Below, piece by piece: positions 40,681 through 50,000 of a stretch of DNA of 64,000 nt. Numbering within the stretch: position 1 is the stretch's first letter; each line of letters starts with the position of its first letter. The stretch spans positions 3,410,001 to 3,474,000 of the forward strand of contig NZ_AP022561.1 in NCBI RefSeq assembly GCF_010726245.1. Direction: 5' to 3'. The translations under genes and the position numbers were made by a program. The notes under the pieces were generated by a model that was not told the DNA's origin, made no database searches, and saw nothing but the letters and a program-made list of their open reading frames with translations. Source of the stretch: Mycolicibacterium aichiense. Its GTDB lineage: Bacteria; Actinomycetota; Actinomycetes; Mycobacteriales; Mycobacteriaceae.

Positions 40681-42021
40681 CTACAGCGACAGGTACGCCT
40701 TCAGCTCGTACGGCGTGACGTTGCTGCGGTACTCCTCCCACTCCGCGCGCTTGTTGCGCAGGAAGTAGTCGAAGACGTGCTCGCCCAAGGCCTCGGCGAC
40801 CAACTCGGAGCCCTCCATCTCCTGCAGGGCGATGCCCAGGCTCGACGGCAGCTCGCGATAACCCATCGCGCGGCGCTCCTCAGGGGTCAGCGTCCACACG
40901 TTGTCCTCGGCCTGCGGCCCCAGGACGTAGTTCTTCTCGATGCCGCGCAGCCCGGCCGCCAGCAGCACCGCGAACGCCAGATACGGGTTGCAGGCCGAGT
41001 CGGGGCTGCGTACCTCGATGCGGCGCGACGACGCCTTGCTCGGGGTGTACATCGGCACCCGCACCAGTGCGGAGCGGTTGGACGCACCCCACGACGCCGC
41101 GGTCGGCGCCTCGCCACCGTGCACCAGGCGTTTGTAGGAGTTGACCCACTGGTTGGTGATCGCGCTGATCTCGCTGGCGTGCTCGAGGATCCCGGCGATG
41201 AACGACTTCGCGACGTCGGAGAGCTGCAGCGGATCGTCGGGACTGTGGAAGGCGTTGTTCTCACCTTCGAACAGGCTCATGTGGGTGTGCATCGCCGAGC
41301 CCGGATATTCGGCGAACGGCTTCGGCATGAACGACGCCCGCACGCCCTCGCCGAGTGCAACCTCCTTGACGAGGTAGCGGAACGTCATCACGTTGTCGGC
41401 CATCGACAGCGCGTCGGCATAGCGCAGGTCGATCTCCTGCTGGCCGGGCGCGCCTTCGTGGTGGCTGAACTCCACCGAGATGCCCATCTGCTCCAGCGCG
41501 TCGATGGCGTGCCGGCGGAAGTTCGGCGCCGAATCGTGCACGGCCTGATCGAAGTAGCCGCCGTTGTCGGCGGGGACGGGCACCGAGCCGTCGTAGGGGC
41601 CCGGCTCGAGCAGGAAGAACTCGATCTCGGGGTGCACGTAGCAGGAGAACCCGAGGTCGCTCGCCTTGGCGAGCTGACGGCGCAGCACGTGGCGGCTGTC
41701 GGCCCAGGACGGCGAGCCGTCGGGCATCGTGATGTCGCAGAACATCCGCGCCGAGTGGTGCTGGCCCGCGCTGGTGGTCCACGGCAGCACCTGGAACGTC
41801 GACGGATCCGGGCGCGCGACGGTGTCGGATTCGAAGACCCGCGCGAAGCCCTCGATCGACGATCCGTCGAAGCCGATGCCCTCTTCGAACGCGCCTTCCA
41901 GCTCGGCGGGCGCGATCGCGACCGACTTCAGGAAGCCGAGCACGTCGGTGAACCACAGCCGGACGAACCGGATATCGCGTTCCTCCAGCGTGCGCAGCAC
42001 AAATTCCTTCTGGCGGTCCAT
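40681..42021 (-). CDS. glnA2: Glutamine synthetase, type I-alpha
   Basis: The 446-residue product equals M. tuberculosis GlnA2 in length. It has FDGSSIEGF, the metal/ATP block PKPFAEYPGSAMHTHMS and NRSALVRVP. The adenylylation segment of GlnA1 (YELPPEE) is replaced by a shorter stretch, so GlnE control is not expected. It is followed by glnE on the same strand. A pair of GlnR-like half-sites lies upstream. Confidence 0.96.
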   Translation of the reverse strand: MDRQKEFVLRTLEERDIRFVRLWFTDVLGFLKSVAIAPAELEGAFEEGIGFDGSSIEGFARVFESDTVARPDPSTFQVLPWTTSAGQHHSARMFCDITMPDGSPSWADSRHVLRRQLAKASDLGFSCYVHPEIEFFLLEPGPYDGSVPVPADNGGYFDQAVHDSAPNFRRHAIDALEQMGISVEFSHHEGAPGQQEIDLRYADALSMADNVMTFRYLVKEVALGEGVRASFMPKPFAEYPGSAMHTHMSLFEGENNAFHSPDDPLQLSDVAKSFIAGILEHASEISAITNQWVNSYKRLVHGGEAPTAASWGASNRSALVRVPMYTPSKASSRRIEVRSPDSACNPYLAFAVLLAAGLRGIEKNYVLGPQAEDNVWTLTPEERRAMGYRELPSSLGIALQEMEGSELVAEALGEHVFDYFLRNKRAEWEEYRSNVTPYELKAYLSL

Positions 42022-42044
42022 GAAGCCGAGCGTATGCAGCGGGT

Positions 42045-42060
42045 GTTAATTCCGTGTTAC
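42045..42060 (-). promoter_or_regulatory. Possible GlnR half-site pair upstream of glnA2
   Basis: On the minus strand GTAAC-N6-TTAAC fits the AC-N9-AC GlnR spacing and lies 24-39 nt before the glnA2 ATG. Only two half-sites are seen, against four at glnA1, so the call is tentative. Confidence 0.35.
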
Positions 42061-42079
42061 GGCGCTGCTGCAGTCGTCA

Positions 42080-43621
42080 TCAGCAGCGCAGATTGCCCGG
42101 CACCGTCTGGTCGACGAAGTAGTTCACGATCGCTGTGTCGACGCACTGGTTCCCGTTGAACACGGCGGTGTGCTGAGTGCCGTCGAAGGTGATCAACGGT
42201 GCGTTGAGTTCTCGCGCCAGGTTGACCCCCGCCTCGTACGGCGTGGCCGGGTCGTGCGTCGTGGAGACGACGACGACGCTGCCGGGCGGCGCGGGCGTGG
42301 CGGGATGCGGTGCCGAGGTGGGCGGCACCGGCCAGAACGCGCAGATGTCGCGGGGCGCCAGACCGGTGAACTGACCGTAGGCCTGGAACGGTGCCAGCTC
42401 GCGTGTGCGGCGGTCGATGTCGGCCCACGTTGCCGAATCGGTCGGCGTGGGACCGTCGACACAGCGGACGGCGTTGAACGCGTCCTGCCCGTTGCTGTAG
42501 TGGCCGTAGGGATCGCGGCCTTCGTATTCATCGGCCAGCATCAACAGATCACCGGCGTCGGTCTTGCGTTGCAATCCCAACAGCCCGCTGGTGAGGAACT
42601 TCCAGTACTGCGGGGTGTAGAGCGCGTTGAAGGTGCCGGTGATGGCGTCCTGGTAGCTCAGGCCACGCGGGTCGGATGTCGGGGCCGGCTTGCTCACCAG
42701 CGGATCGACCAGCTGGTGGTACCGGTCCACCCAGTGCGCCGGGTCGGTGCCGAGCGGGCAGCCCGCCGACTTGGCGCAGTCGGCGGCGTAGTCGTTGAAC
42801 GCCACCTGGAAGCCGGTCATCTGTTCGATGATCGAGTCGACGGTGTTCTGGGCGGGATCGATGGCCCCGTCCAGCACCATCGTGCGAACCCGGTCGGGGA
42901 ACTTCTCCAGGTACGCGGTACCCAGCTCGGTGCCGTAGCTGAACCCGAGGTAGTTGATCCGGTCGTCGCCGAGGACCTGGCGGACGGTGTCCATATCCTT
43001 TGCGGCCGAATCGGTTCCGACGCCGGCCAGGAACGCGGTGCCCATCTTGTCCGCGCACTCCTTGACGTAGTCGCGGTTGATCTGTTCGATCGCAGCCACC
43101 CCGGCGGGGCTGTAGTCCACCATCGGGTTCTTCCGCCAGGCGTCGAACTGGGCGTCGGTGCGGCAGCGCACCGACGGCGTCGAGTAGCCGACCCCCCGCG
43201 GGTCGAATCCCACGATGTCGAAGTGCTCGGTGATCGGGCTGCCGGCCAACGCGAACGCCATGCCGGCGGCCGAGTCGACGGCCGAGGCGCCGGGCCCACC
43301 CGGGTTGACGAACAGCGCGCCGATGCGCTGGCCGCTGGCCGGGACCTTGATGACCGCCAACTGTGCTTGTGGCCCAGTGGGATCGGCGGCGATGATCGGC
43401 ACGGGCACGGCGGTGCACTGTGCGCTCGGCAGGTCCTGGGCGTTGTCGCCCAGGAAGCGCTGGCAGCTTCCCCAGGTAACTTGTGGCGCTGTCGTCTGAC
43501 CGGCTCCGGGGTTCGGCGCGGCAACAGCCGGCGGGGCCATGACACCGGCCGCCAGTGAAACACAGAGAGAACCCAAGAACGCAGCCGAGCCGAGCCGGCT
43601 CGTGCGTCGCATGGCGAACAT
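42080..43621 (-). CDS. Secreted alpha/beta-hydrolase, Hip1/CaeA paralogue (Rv2223c-like)
   Basis: From ATG 43621 the 513-residue product has a Sec signal peptide (MRRTSRLGSAAFLG to PPAVAAPN). The tripeptidyl-peptidase-like hydrolase domain has oxyanion loop VNPGGPGASAVDSA, nucleophile S228 in GFSYGTELG, aspartate in TTHDPATPY and histidine in DGTQHT. There is no lipobox, so it is probably released to the cell envelope, unlike its neighbour. It is the downstream member of a tandem pair with caeA, 82 nt apart. ATG 43612 is an alternative start. Confidence 0.93.
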   Translation of the reverse strand: MFAMRRTSRLGSAAFLGSLCVSLAAGVMAPPAVAAPNPGAGQTTAPQVTWGSCQRFLGDNAQDLPSAQCTAVPVPIIAADPTGPQAQLAVIKVPASGQRIGALFVNPGGPGASAVDSAAGMAFALAGSPITEHFDIVGFDPRGVGYSTPSVRCRTDAQFDAWRKNPMVDYSPAGVAAIEQINRDYVKECADKMGTAFLAGVGTDSAAKDMDTVRQVLGDDRINYLGFSYGTELGTAYLEKFPDRVRTMVLDGAIDPAQNTVDSIIEQMTGFQVAFNDYAADCAKSAGCPLGTDPAHWVDRYHQLVDPLVSKPAPTSDPRGLSYQDAITGTFNALYTPQYWKFLTSGLLGLQRKTDAGDLLMLADEYEGRDPYGHYSNGQDAFNAVRCVDGPTPTDSATWADIDRRTRELAPFQAYGQFTGLAPRDICAFWPVPPTSAPHPATPAPPGSVVVVSTTHDPATPYEAGVNLARELNAPLITFDGTQHTAVFNGNQCVDTAIVNYFVDQTVPGNLRC

Positions 43622-43703
43622 CGTCCCACGGTTGCGCGGTCGGTATGACGGCGAGCCGGTCACACTCCGATCTCAGATGCGGTCAGATAGCGGGTATTTG
43701 ACG

Positions 43704-45257
43704 TCAGCACGTGGCGCCGGGCGGGGGCAGCTTCAGGTCGACGAGATATGCGGCAGCGTAGTTGTCGACGCAGGTGTTGCCCTGGAAGACCACGGTGTGC
43801 TGAGTTCCGTTGAAGGTCAGCAGCGCTCCGCCGAGCTGCTTGGCCAGGTCGACGCCCGCTTGATACGGCGTCGCCGGATCGTTGGTCGTCGAGACCACCA
43901 GCACCGGCGGCAGCCCCGGCGCCTTGACCGCGTGCGGCGTGCTGGTCGGTGGCACCGGCCAGAAGGCACAGGTGCTCAGCGGGGCGTGCCCGGTGAAGTC
44001 GCCGTAGCTCATGAACGGCGCGACCTCGCGCATCTTCTTGTCTTCCTCGATCACCTTCTGGCGGTCGGTGATCGGCGGCTGGTCCACGCAGTTGACCGCG
44101 ATCCGGGCGTCGGTGGCGTTGGTGTAGTGGCCCTTCGCATCCCGGCGCATGTACATGTCGGCCAGCGCCAACATGGTGTCCCCGCGGCCGTTGGTCATCT
44201 CGGTCAGACCCTGGGTCAGGTGCCGCCACAGGTTCGGCGAATAGAGCGCCATGATCGTGCCGATGATCGCGTCGCTGTAGCCCAGCCCCCGCGGATCGGA
44301 GGTCGGCAGCGGCCTGTCGACCAACGGGTCGACCAGGCTGCGGTAGACGTCGACAGCCTTGGCGGCGTCGTTGCCCAACGGGCAGCTCGGGTCCTTGACG
44401 CAGTCGGCGGCATAGTCGTTGAAGGCCTGCTGGAATGCGGCGGCCTGGTCGATGTCCGCCTGGATCGGGTCGGCGTTGGGGTCGACGGCGCCGTCGAGGA
44501 TCATCGCCCGCACCTTGTCCGGGTACGCCTCGGCGTACGCCGAGCCGATCCGGGTGCCATAGGAGTAGCCGAGGTAGGTGAGCTTGTCGTCGCCGACGGC
44601 GGCGCGCAACGCATCCAGATCCTTGGCGACGTTGGCGGTACCGACGTTCTCCAGGAAGTCCTTGCCCATCTTGTCGACGCAGCGCTGCACGAAGGCCTTG
44701 GTCTGGCCCTCGATGTGTTCGACGCCCTTGGGGCTGTAATCGACCTGCGGATCGGCCCGGAGGCGATCGTTGTCGGCGTCGGAGTTGCACCACAGCGCCG
44801 GCGTCGACGAGCCGACACCGCGCGGGTCGAAGCCGACCATGTCGAAGCCCTGCCGCACCGAGCTGGGCAGGTTCTCCACGATGCTGGATGCGGCCTCGAT
44901 GCCGGACTCACCCGGGCCGCCCGGGTTGATGATGAGCGAACCGATCTTCTGGCCGGTCGCCGGGAAGCGGATCAGAGCCAGCGTCGCGACAGGCCCATCC
45001 GGCTTGGAGTAGTCGACGGGCACCGCGATCTTGCCGCATTCGGCCCCGGCCGGGATCGGCAATGCGTTGCCCCCGCCGCCACCGGCCAGCCGGCATGGGC
45101 CCCACTGCACGGGTTGCCCGACCTGCGGTCCGGCGAGCACGGCCATCCCCGACACCGTGGAGCTGCAGCCGGCGCTCACGACGAGCGCGGCCACGGCGGG
45201 GAACACCAGGGCGGTGCGGACAGCGCGTGATCTCCGGTCAAGCCTCATGGCAAACAT
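43704..45257 (-). CDS. caeA: Cell-envelope serine protease/esterase lipoprotein Hip1 (CaeA)
   Basis: Hip1 in M. tuberculosis (Rv2224c, 520 residues) is an envelope-anchored serine hydrolase that cleaves GroEL2 and affects host responses. The 517-residue product here has lipobox VSAGC with C31, oxyanion loop INPGGPGESGIEAA, nucleophile S232 in GYSYGTRIGSAYAE, aspartate in STTNDPATPY and histidine in NGTQHT. I used ATG 45257; ATG 45248 would also give a working signal. It and the paralogue downstream look like a tandem duplication. Confidence 0.95.
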   Translation of the reverse strand: MFAMRLDRRSRAVRTALVFPAVAALVVSAGCSSTVSGMAVLAGPQVGQPVQWGPCRLAGGGGGNALPIPAGAECGKIAVPVDYSKPDGPVATLALIRFPATGQKIGSLIINPGGPGESGIEAASSIVENLPSSVRQGFDMVGFDPRGVGSSTPALWCNSDADNDRLRADPQVDYSPKGVEHIEGQTKAFVQRCVDKMGKDFLENVGTANVAKDLDALRAAVGDDKLTYLGYSYGTRIGSAYAEAYPDKVRAMILDGAVDPNADPIQADIDQAAAFQQAFNDYAADCVKDPSCPLGNDAAKAVDVYRSLVDPLVDRPLPTSDPRGLGYSDAIIGTIMALYSPNLWRHLTQGLTEMTNGRGDTMLALADMYMRRDAKGHYTNATDARIAVNCVDQPPITDRQKVIEEDKKMREVAPFMSYGDFTGHAPLSTCAFWPVPPTSTPHAVKAPGLPPVLVVSTTNDPATPYQAGVDLAKQLGGALLTFNGTQHTVVFQGNTCVDNYAAAYLVDLKLPPPGATC

Positions 45258-45306
45258 GCTGCCATGCTCGGCGGGGGTGCCTTGCACACCGACCCGCCGG
45301 GGCAGC

Positions 45307-46713
45307 TCATCTGGTGGCGTCGAGAAGTTCCTTCATGCCGACGGCGAAGTCGTCGGCCAGGTCCCACAGATCGGGCAGTAGCTCGGGACAACTGATCAAT
45401 CCGACGTCGAGTTTGCCGTTGAGTGACATCACCGTGATGTTCAGCCCGGAGCCGTGGAAGATCGGCCCCAGCGGGTACATCGCACTGACTTCGGCGCCGA
45501 GGAAGTACAGCGGGATCTGCGGGCCGGGCACGTTGGACACCACGAGGTTGTGCACCGGGCGCGATTCGGTCAGGCTGCTTCGGGCGTAGACCCGCATGGC
45601 GATGCCGAAGACGGCAGGCCCGGCGAATTGGCTCCAGTCCTGCAGCAGGGTGGCCCCGATCGCGGAGCTGTGTTCCTTGGCGGTGGTGTTCGCTTCGGCG
45701 ATGGCCTTGAGCCGTTCGGCCGGGTCGGCGATGTGAGTCTCGAGCTTGGTGAACATGCCGGATACCTGGTTGCGGCCCGGCCGGTCCGAGCGGTCGTGCA
45801 CCGACACCGGGACCATGGCGACCAGGGACGACTCGGGAAGTTCGTCGCGGTCCAGCAGGTACTGCCGCAACACCCCGGCGACCAGGGCCATCACCACATC
45901 GTTGACCTTGACGCCGAAGTGGTTCTTGACCGTCTTGATGTCCTCGAAGTCCAGTTCGGCGAACGCGACGTTGCGATGGGCGGTGACGCTGGCGTTGAAC
46001 TTGGTCTGCGGTGCCGCGAACGGGGCCGCCATCGCCCGGCCACCGACCGCGCGCTGGATGGTGTCGACGACGGTCGTGATGGTGCCGGGCAGCACTTTGG
46101 TGGCCAGTGTCAGGGGCCGGGTGGCGAACCGGCCCAGCCCGCCGAGCGCGATCCTCAGCTGGTTGGTGTCGCCTTGTCCGTCGACCGGGTCCGGCGGCAG
46201 AGCGTCGGGTTCGGTGCTGCACAGCTGCGACATGAGGTTGGCACCGGTCACGCCGTCGACCGCGGCGTGGTGGACCTTCGTCAGCACGGCGAGCCGTCCG
46301 CCGTTGCGGGCGTCGGTTCCGCCGACACCCTCGATGACCCAGGTCTCCCACAGCGGGTGACGGCGATCCAGCGGAAGCGACGCCAGGTGGCCGCAGATCT
46401 CCCCCAGCTCGACCCGGCCGCCCGGAGCGGGCAGTCCGATCCGATGCAGATGGCGGTCGATCTCGAAGTGCTCGTCTTCCACCCACACCGGATGATCGAG
46501 GTTGAGAAAGCTGTTGGCGAGGCGTTCACGGAAACTGGGAATTGCCTTGACGCGCAAGGCCAATTCGTCGCGTAGCCGCTCGAAGCTGTAACCGCCGGGG
46601 ATCGTGGACGCGTCGAGCTCCAGGATCGAACACACATGCAGTGGCTGTGAAGGAGTTTCGAGATAGAGGAAGCTGGCATCGAGGCCACTGAGTCGCTGCA
46701 GGTGTTGCACCAT
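45307..46713 (-). CDS. Wax ester synthase / diacylglycerol acyltransferase (WS/DGAT)
   Basis: The family acylates diacylglycerol or long-chain alcohols with acyl-CoA to make storage lipid. From ATG 46713 (MVQHLQRLSGLDASFLYLET) the product has 468 residues. The catalytic motif is HHAAVDG with H148, H149 and D153. Other conserved pieces are NDVVMALVAGVLRQYL, ATLLQDWSQFAG and NLVVSNVPGPQIPLYF. It lies 49 nt upstream of caeA on the same strand. No WS/DGAT gene lies between hip1 and panB in M. tuberculosis, so this copy is an insertion or a lineage difference. Confidence 0.93.
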   Translation of the reverse strand: MVQHLQRLSGLDASFLYLETPSQPLHVCSILELDASTIPGGYSFERLRDELALRVKAIPSFRERLANSFLNLDHPVWVEDEHFEIDRHLHRIGLPAPGGRVELGEICGHLASLPLDRRHPLWETWVIEGVGGTDARNGGRLAVLTKVHHAAVDGVTGANLMSQLCSTEPDALPPDPVDGQGDTNQLRIALGGLGRFATRPLTLATKVLPGTITTVVDTIQRAVGGRAMAAPFAAPQTKFNASVTAHRNVAFAELDFEDIKTVKNHFGVKVNDVVMALVAGVLRQYLLDRDELPESSLVAMVPVSVHDRSDRPGRNQVSGMFTKLETHIADPAERLKAIAEANTTAKEHSSAIGATLLQDWSQFAGPAVFGIAMRVYARSSLTESRPVHNLVVSNVPGPQIPLYFLGAEVSAMYPLGPIFHGSGLNITVMSLNGKLDVGLISCPELLPDLWDLADDFAVGMKELLDATR

Positions 46714-46874
46714 GCCGCCGATCGTATGCCGGACCACCGAGACCAGGTGTGAGAAAGTCCACTTCACTGTTCGTTCACCTTTGTGTGCGGTGGTGGCACA
46801 CTTGATGGCGTCAAGCGAACCCGGGGACCCGGATGGGCCTCGAGGATCGGCAAAGACGATCACTAGGGACAAAG

Positions 46875-47717
46875 ATGTCTGAACAGACTGTCTACGGCGG
46901 CGCCTCCTCGTCGCCTGTTTCGCGCACCAAGGTCCGCACCCACCACCTGCTGAAGTGGAAGTCCGAAGGTCACAAGTGGGCGATGCTCACCGTGTACGAC
47001 TACTCCACTGCCCGCGCCTTCGACGAAGCCGGTATCCCCGTGCTGCTGGTCGGCGACTCCGCGGCGAACGTCGTCTACGGCTACGACACCACCGTGGCCG
47101 TGTCGGTCGACGAGTTGATCCCCCTGGTTCGTGGTGTGGTTCGCGGCGCGGAGCATGCGCTCGTCGTGGCCGATCTGCCGTTCGGCAGCTACGAGGAAGG
47201 GCCCACCCAGGCCTTGCGCACCGCAACCCGCTTCATGAAGGAGACCGGTGCCCACGCGGTGAAACTCGAGGGCGGTGAGCGGGTCGCCGAGCAGATCGCG
47301 ACCTTGAGCGCCGCAGGCATTCCGGTGGTCGCCCACATCGGGTTCACCCCGCAGAGCGTCAACTCCCTCGGCGGGTTTCGCGTCCAGGGCCGCGGCGATG
47401 CTGCGGAGCAAACCATCCACGACGCGATCGCGGTCCAGGAGGCCGGTGCGGTCGCGGTGGTGATGGAGATGGTTCCCGCCGAATTGGCCACCCAGATCAC
47501 CGGCAAGCTGACGATCCCGACCATCGGCATCGGCGCCGGGCCCAACTGCGATGCGCAGGTGCTGGTCTGGCAGGACATGGCCGGACTCACCAGCGGCAAG
47601 ACCGCCAAGTTCGTCAAGCGATTCGGCGATGTCGGAGACGAATTGCGCCGCGCGGCAACGCAATACGCCGAAGAGGTGGCGACCGGTGCGTTCCCGGCCG
47701 AGGAGCACAGCTTCTAG
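46875..47717 (+). CDS. panB: 3-methyl-2-oxobutanoate hydroxymethyltransferase
   Basis: PanB makes ketopantoate, the first committed step to pantothenate and CoA. From ATG 46875 the product is 280 residues (281 in M. tuberculosis). Conserved blocks include [30 protein letters not shown] with metal-binding aspartates, [16 protein letters not shown], and ME-MVPAELA with the catalytic glutamate. It diverges from the WS/DGAT gene across 161 nt. Its TAG stop overlaps the stop of the convergent hydratase gene in CTAG. Confidence 0.96.
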   Translation: MSEQTVYGGASSSPVSRTKVRTHHLLKWKSEGHKWAMLTVYDYSTARAFDEAGIPVLLVGDSAANVVYGYDTTVAVSVDELIPLVRGVVRGAEHALVVADLPFGSYEEGPTQALRTATRFMKETGAHAVKLEGGERVAEQIATLSAAGIPVVAHIGFTPQSVNSLGGFRVQGRGDAAEQTIHDAIAVQEAGAVAVVMEMVPAELATQITGKLTIPTIGIGAGPNCDAQVLVWQDMAGLTSGKTAKFVKRFGDVGDELRRAATQYAEEVATGAFPAEEHSF

Positions 47718-48496
47718 CTGAACTCGGGCGCGCGCTTGTTGAGGAACGCGTCGATACCTTCGCGGCCATCGGCGCTATCGGCGCACGCTGCGATCAGCCG
47801 GCCTTCGAGTTCCATCTGCTCCTCGAGCCCACTGCCGAACGTGGTGAGCATCAGCTTCTTGACCGCAGCACCGGAACCCTTTGCCGCAGAGGCGATCTGC
47901 TCGGCCAACACCTGAGCGCGAGCCTCCAGATCATCAGCGGGGACGACCTCGGTGACCAGACCCCAGTCGGCGGCTTCGGCCGCCTTCAACGTCCGGTTGG
48001 TGAGCATGAGCTCCTGGGTGCGGCGCACGCCGATGATGCGAGGTAGGAAGTACGACGAGCTGCCGTCGGGGCTGAGCCCGGCTTTGGTGTAGGCCATGGT
48101 GAACGACGCGGTGTCGGCGGCCAGCACCAGATCCCCCGCGACCGCGAGACTGAACCCGGCACCCGCGGCCACCCCGTTGACCGCCGTGATCACCACAGCA
48201 TCCATCCGGGCCAGCGTCGAGATCGCGCGGTGCAGATCGTCGGCGATGCCTTTGACGAATCGGCCCGGACCCAGCGGGGATGCCGCCATCGCCTTGAGGT
48301 CTCCCCCGGCGCAGAAGAACCGGCCGGCGCCGGTGAGGACGACGGCCTTGATCTCGGTCACGTCGCAGCGGGCGGCGACCTGCGCGAGTTCGGCGGTCAT
48401 CACGTCGTTCATGCCGTTGGCGGCCTCGGGCCGGTTCAGCACGATCCGCGCGATGGGACCGGCCTGATCGAAGGACAACGTCTGGTAGTCGCTCAC
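47714..48496 (-). CDS. Enoyl-CoA hydratase/isomerase family protein
   Basis: The 260-residue crotonase-fold protein starts at GTG 48496 ([12 protein letters not shown]). The oxyanion hole segments are present: [10 protein letters not shown] and [18 protein letters not shown]. Of the two catalytic glutamates of true hydratases, neither is clearly kept: the first region reads [10 protein letters not shown] and the second [12 protein letters not shown], where the usual glutamate is aspartate or serine. An isomerase or other crotonase reaction is therefore possible. It follows the TetR gene by 10 nt and is probably in its operon. Confidence 0.88.
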   Translation of the reverse strand: MSDYQTLSFDQAGPIARIVLNRPEAANGMNDVMTAELAQVAARCDVTEIKAVVLTGAGRFFCAGGDLKAMAASPLGPGRFVKGIADDLHRAISTLARMDAVVITAVNGVAAGAGFSLAVAGDLVLAADTASFTMAYTKAGLSPDGSSSYFLPRIIGVRRTQELMLTNRTLKAAEAADWGLVTEVVPADDLEARAQVLAEQIASAAKGSGAAVKKLMLTTFGSGLEEQMELEGRLIAACADSADGREGIDAFLNKRAPEFS

Positions 48497-48506
48497 GGCC
48501 GGAACG

Positions 48507-49115
48507 TTAGCAACCGAGGATTCGCAGGGCCGCATCGGCGATCACGGCGGGTGTCTCGGGTGTGCACTCCTCGTTGTCGGAGCGCCGGTTGATCACCGAT
48601 TCGACAAGGCGGAACGGAAGGTCGTCGGCGTCGGCTATCCCGTCGCACTCGGCGATCACCTGCGCCGCGAGCGCACGGTACCGGCGCCGCAACTCCTCAC
48701 GGCTGGCGCGGAACTGCGCGAACCGCTCGATGCGCAGTTCCGGCAGCAGGTAGAGCGCGCCCAGATTCCAGCGGCTGGCACACAGCTGCGAGCAGTCCGC
48801 GACCACCAGGGCCCGCAGCCGGTCGCTGGCCGGGCCGGGACCGGTCAGCAGCTCGCCGGCCAGCCGCAGAGCCTCGTCGACCGTTCCGGCCAGCAGGGCA
48901 TCGAGGATGTCGTCCTTGGTGGCGAAATGGTGGTACAGCGATGCCTGGCGGATACCGACCGCGTCGGCGATCCGCCGAGTCGACGTCCCGGCGTATCCGA
49001 TCGTGGTGAACAGTTCGGCGGCGGCGTCGAGGATCTCCTCGCGGGCGGTGTTGCCGGGCCGCCGGGCCTGTTCGAGCCGGGGCCGGCCGCGCCCGTCGTG
49101 GCCCTGGCTGCGCAT
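48507..49115 (-). CDS. TetR family transcriptional regulator
   Basis: The 202-residue product has an N-terminal TetR helix-turn-helix: REEILDAAAELFTTIGYAGTSTRRIADAVGIRQASLYHHFATKDDILDALL. The remaining helices form an unassigned ligand domain. It is divergent from the urea-carboxylase-type operon and lies directly upstream of a crotonase-family gene, so either could be its target. Repeated CACTTGA elements and an ACCTGTCA/TGACAGGT pair in the divergent region are candidate operators. The ligand is unknown. Confidence 0.9.
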   Translation of the reverse strand: MRSQGHDGRGRPRLEQARRPGNTAREEILDAAAELFTTIGYAGTSTRRIADAVGIRQASLYHHFATKDDILDALLAGTVDEALRLAGELLTGPGPASDRLRALVVADCSQLCASRWNLGALYLLPELRIERFAQFRASREELRRRYRALAAQVIAECDGIADADDLPFRLVESVINRRSDNEECTPETPAVIADAALRILGC

Positions 49116-49148
49116 ACGTCATTCTGGCACCCACCGTCGGCGGCGAAT

Positions 49149-49240
49149 ACCTGTCACTTGATCGAAATCCAGTCAACCCAGTCGTTACACCGGCGACACT
49201 CCCCGGGAACGGCACTTGAGAAAACTTTCACTTGACAGGT
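49149..49240. promoter_or_regulatory. Divergent regulatory region: CACTTGA repeats and an inverted pair
   Basis: ACCTGTCA (49149-49156) and its reverse complement TGACAGGT (49233-49240) bracket the region. CACTTGA occurs three times in direct orientation (49155-49161, 49213-49219, 49229-49235). These are candidate sites for the TetR protein encoded next to them. Confidence 0.5.
49173..49210 (+). promoter_or_regulatory. GlnR-type box upstream of the urea-carboxylase operon
   Basis: TCAAC-N6-GTTAC-N6-GACAC-N6-GGAAC gives four AC ends at exact 11-bp steps, the AC-N9-AC pattern of actinobacterial GlnR. It ends 55 nt before the first start codon of an operon for urea nitrogen use, so nitrogen-limitation control is plausible. 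Confidence 0.6.
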
Positions 49241-49265
49241 AATCGGCTGACTCAGGAGTGCCACG

Positions 49266-50000
49266 ATGACAACCGCGTCGACCGACGGCGCCCGCTCACA
49301 CGCGCGTTCCCTGGCGAGCGAGGCAAGCATGCGGGTGCCCGTCCTGCCCGACGGTGTTGAGGGCGCCCGGCTGCTCTGGGCCGAATCCGTGCCCGCGGAG
49401 TCCTACGCCACCCGGGTGCTCGGCCGCGGTACCGGTCTGCGCCTGGCCGATCCCGACGGCGGCGCCTGCGCGCACCTCTTGCTGTTCCGGGCCGACGCCT
49501 CCTGGGAGCGCCTCAACGTCGCCGACACCATGAAGGTCCCGTGGCAGGCCTACCTCGGGGTGGGCCATCCGCTGCTGTCCGATCAGGGCCGGGTGCTGGC
49601 GACTGTCGTCGCCGACAGCTCCGGGCACCACGACCTGCTGTGCGGGTTGCCTGCCGCCGGCCAACCCACAATGCTGCTGGCCGCGCTCAAACACGGCATG
49701 GACAGTCGCGACGTCGCACCGTCGGCGACGCTGTTCAAGGGTGTCCGAGTCGAAGACACCGGGGCGCTGACGTTCACCGGATCGGCCGGCCCCGGCGCGG
49801 CCGTCGAGTTGCTGATCCATCTGCCCGTCATCGTCGCGGTGGTCAACACCGCCCACCCACTGGATCCGCAGCCCGCGGTGACCGGACTCGACATCGTTGC
49901 CTGGCGTGCCGACGAGGAGCTGACCACCCCGGTGAACACCGATCCCGAATACCTCCGAGCTCTGTTCAACACCGAGACCACTTGGGCGGCAGCACAATGA
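49266..50000 (+). CDS. Urea carboxylase-associated protein, DUF1989 (first copy)
   Basis: DUF1989 proteins occur as two adjacent paralogues with urea carboxylase. This 244-residue member has GRGTGLRLADPDGGACAHLLLF, ERLNVADTMKVPWQAYL and LFKGVRVEDTGALTF. They probably bind or process a urea- or guanidine-derived intermediate; the exact reaction is not established. ATG 49266 follows a CAGGAG ribosome site. Its TGA overlaps the start of the second copy (ATGA). I cannot say firmly which of the two is UAAP1 or UAAP2. Confidence 0.87.
   Translation: MTTASTDGARSHARSLASEASMRVPVLPDGVEGARLLWAESVPAESYATRVLGRGTGLRLADPDGGACAHLLLFRADASWERLNVADTMKVPWQAYLGVGHPLLSDQGRVLATVVADSSGHHDLLCGLPAAGQPTMLLAALKHGMDSRDVAPSATLFKGVRVEDTGALTFTGSAGPGAAVELLIHLPVIVAVVNTAHPLDPQPAVTGLDIVAWRADEELTTPVNTDPEYLRALFNTETTWAAAQ

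Noticed and set aside
40408..42159. Plus-strand open frame of about 580 codons antisense to glnA2
   Set aside because: It is a shadow of glnA2 and the glnE start, without a plausible start signal or domain.
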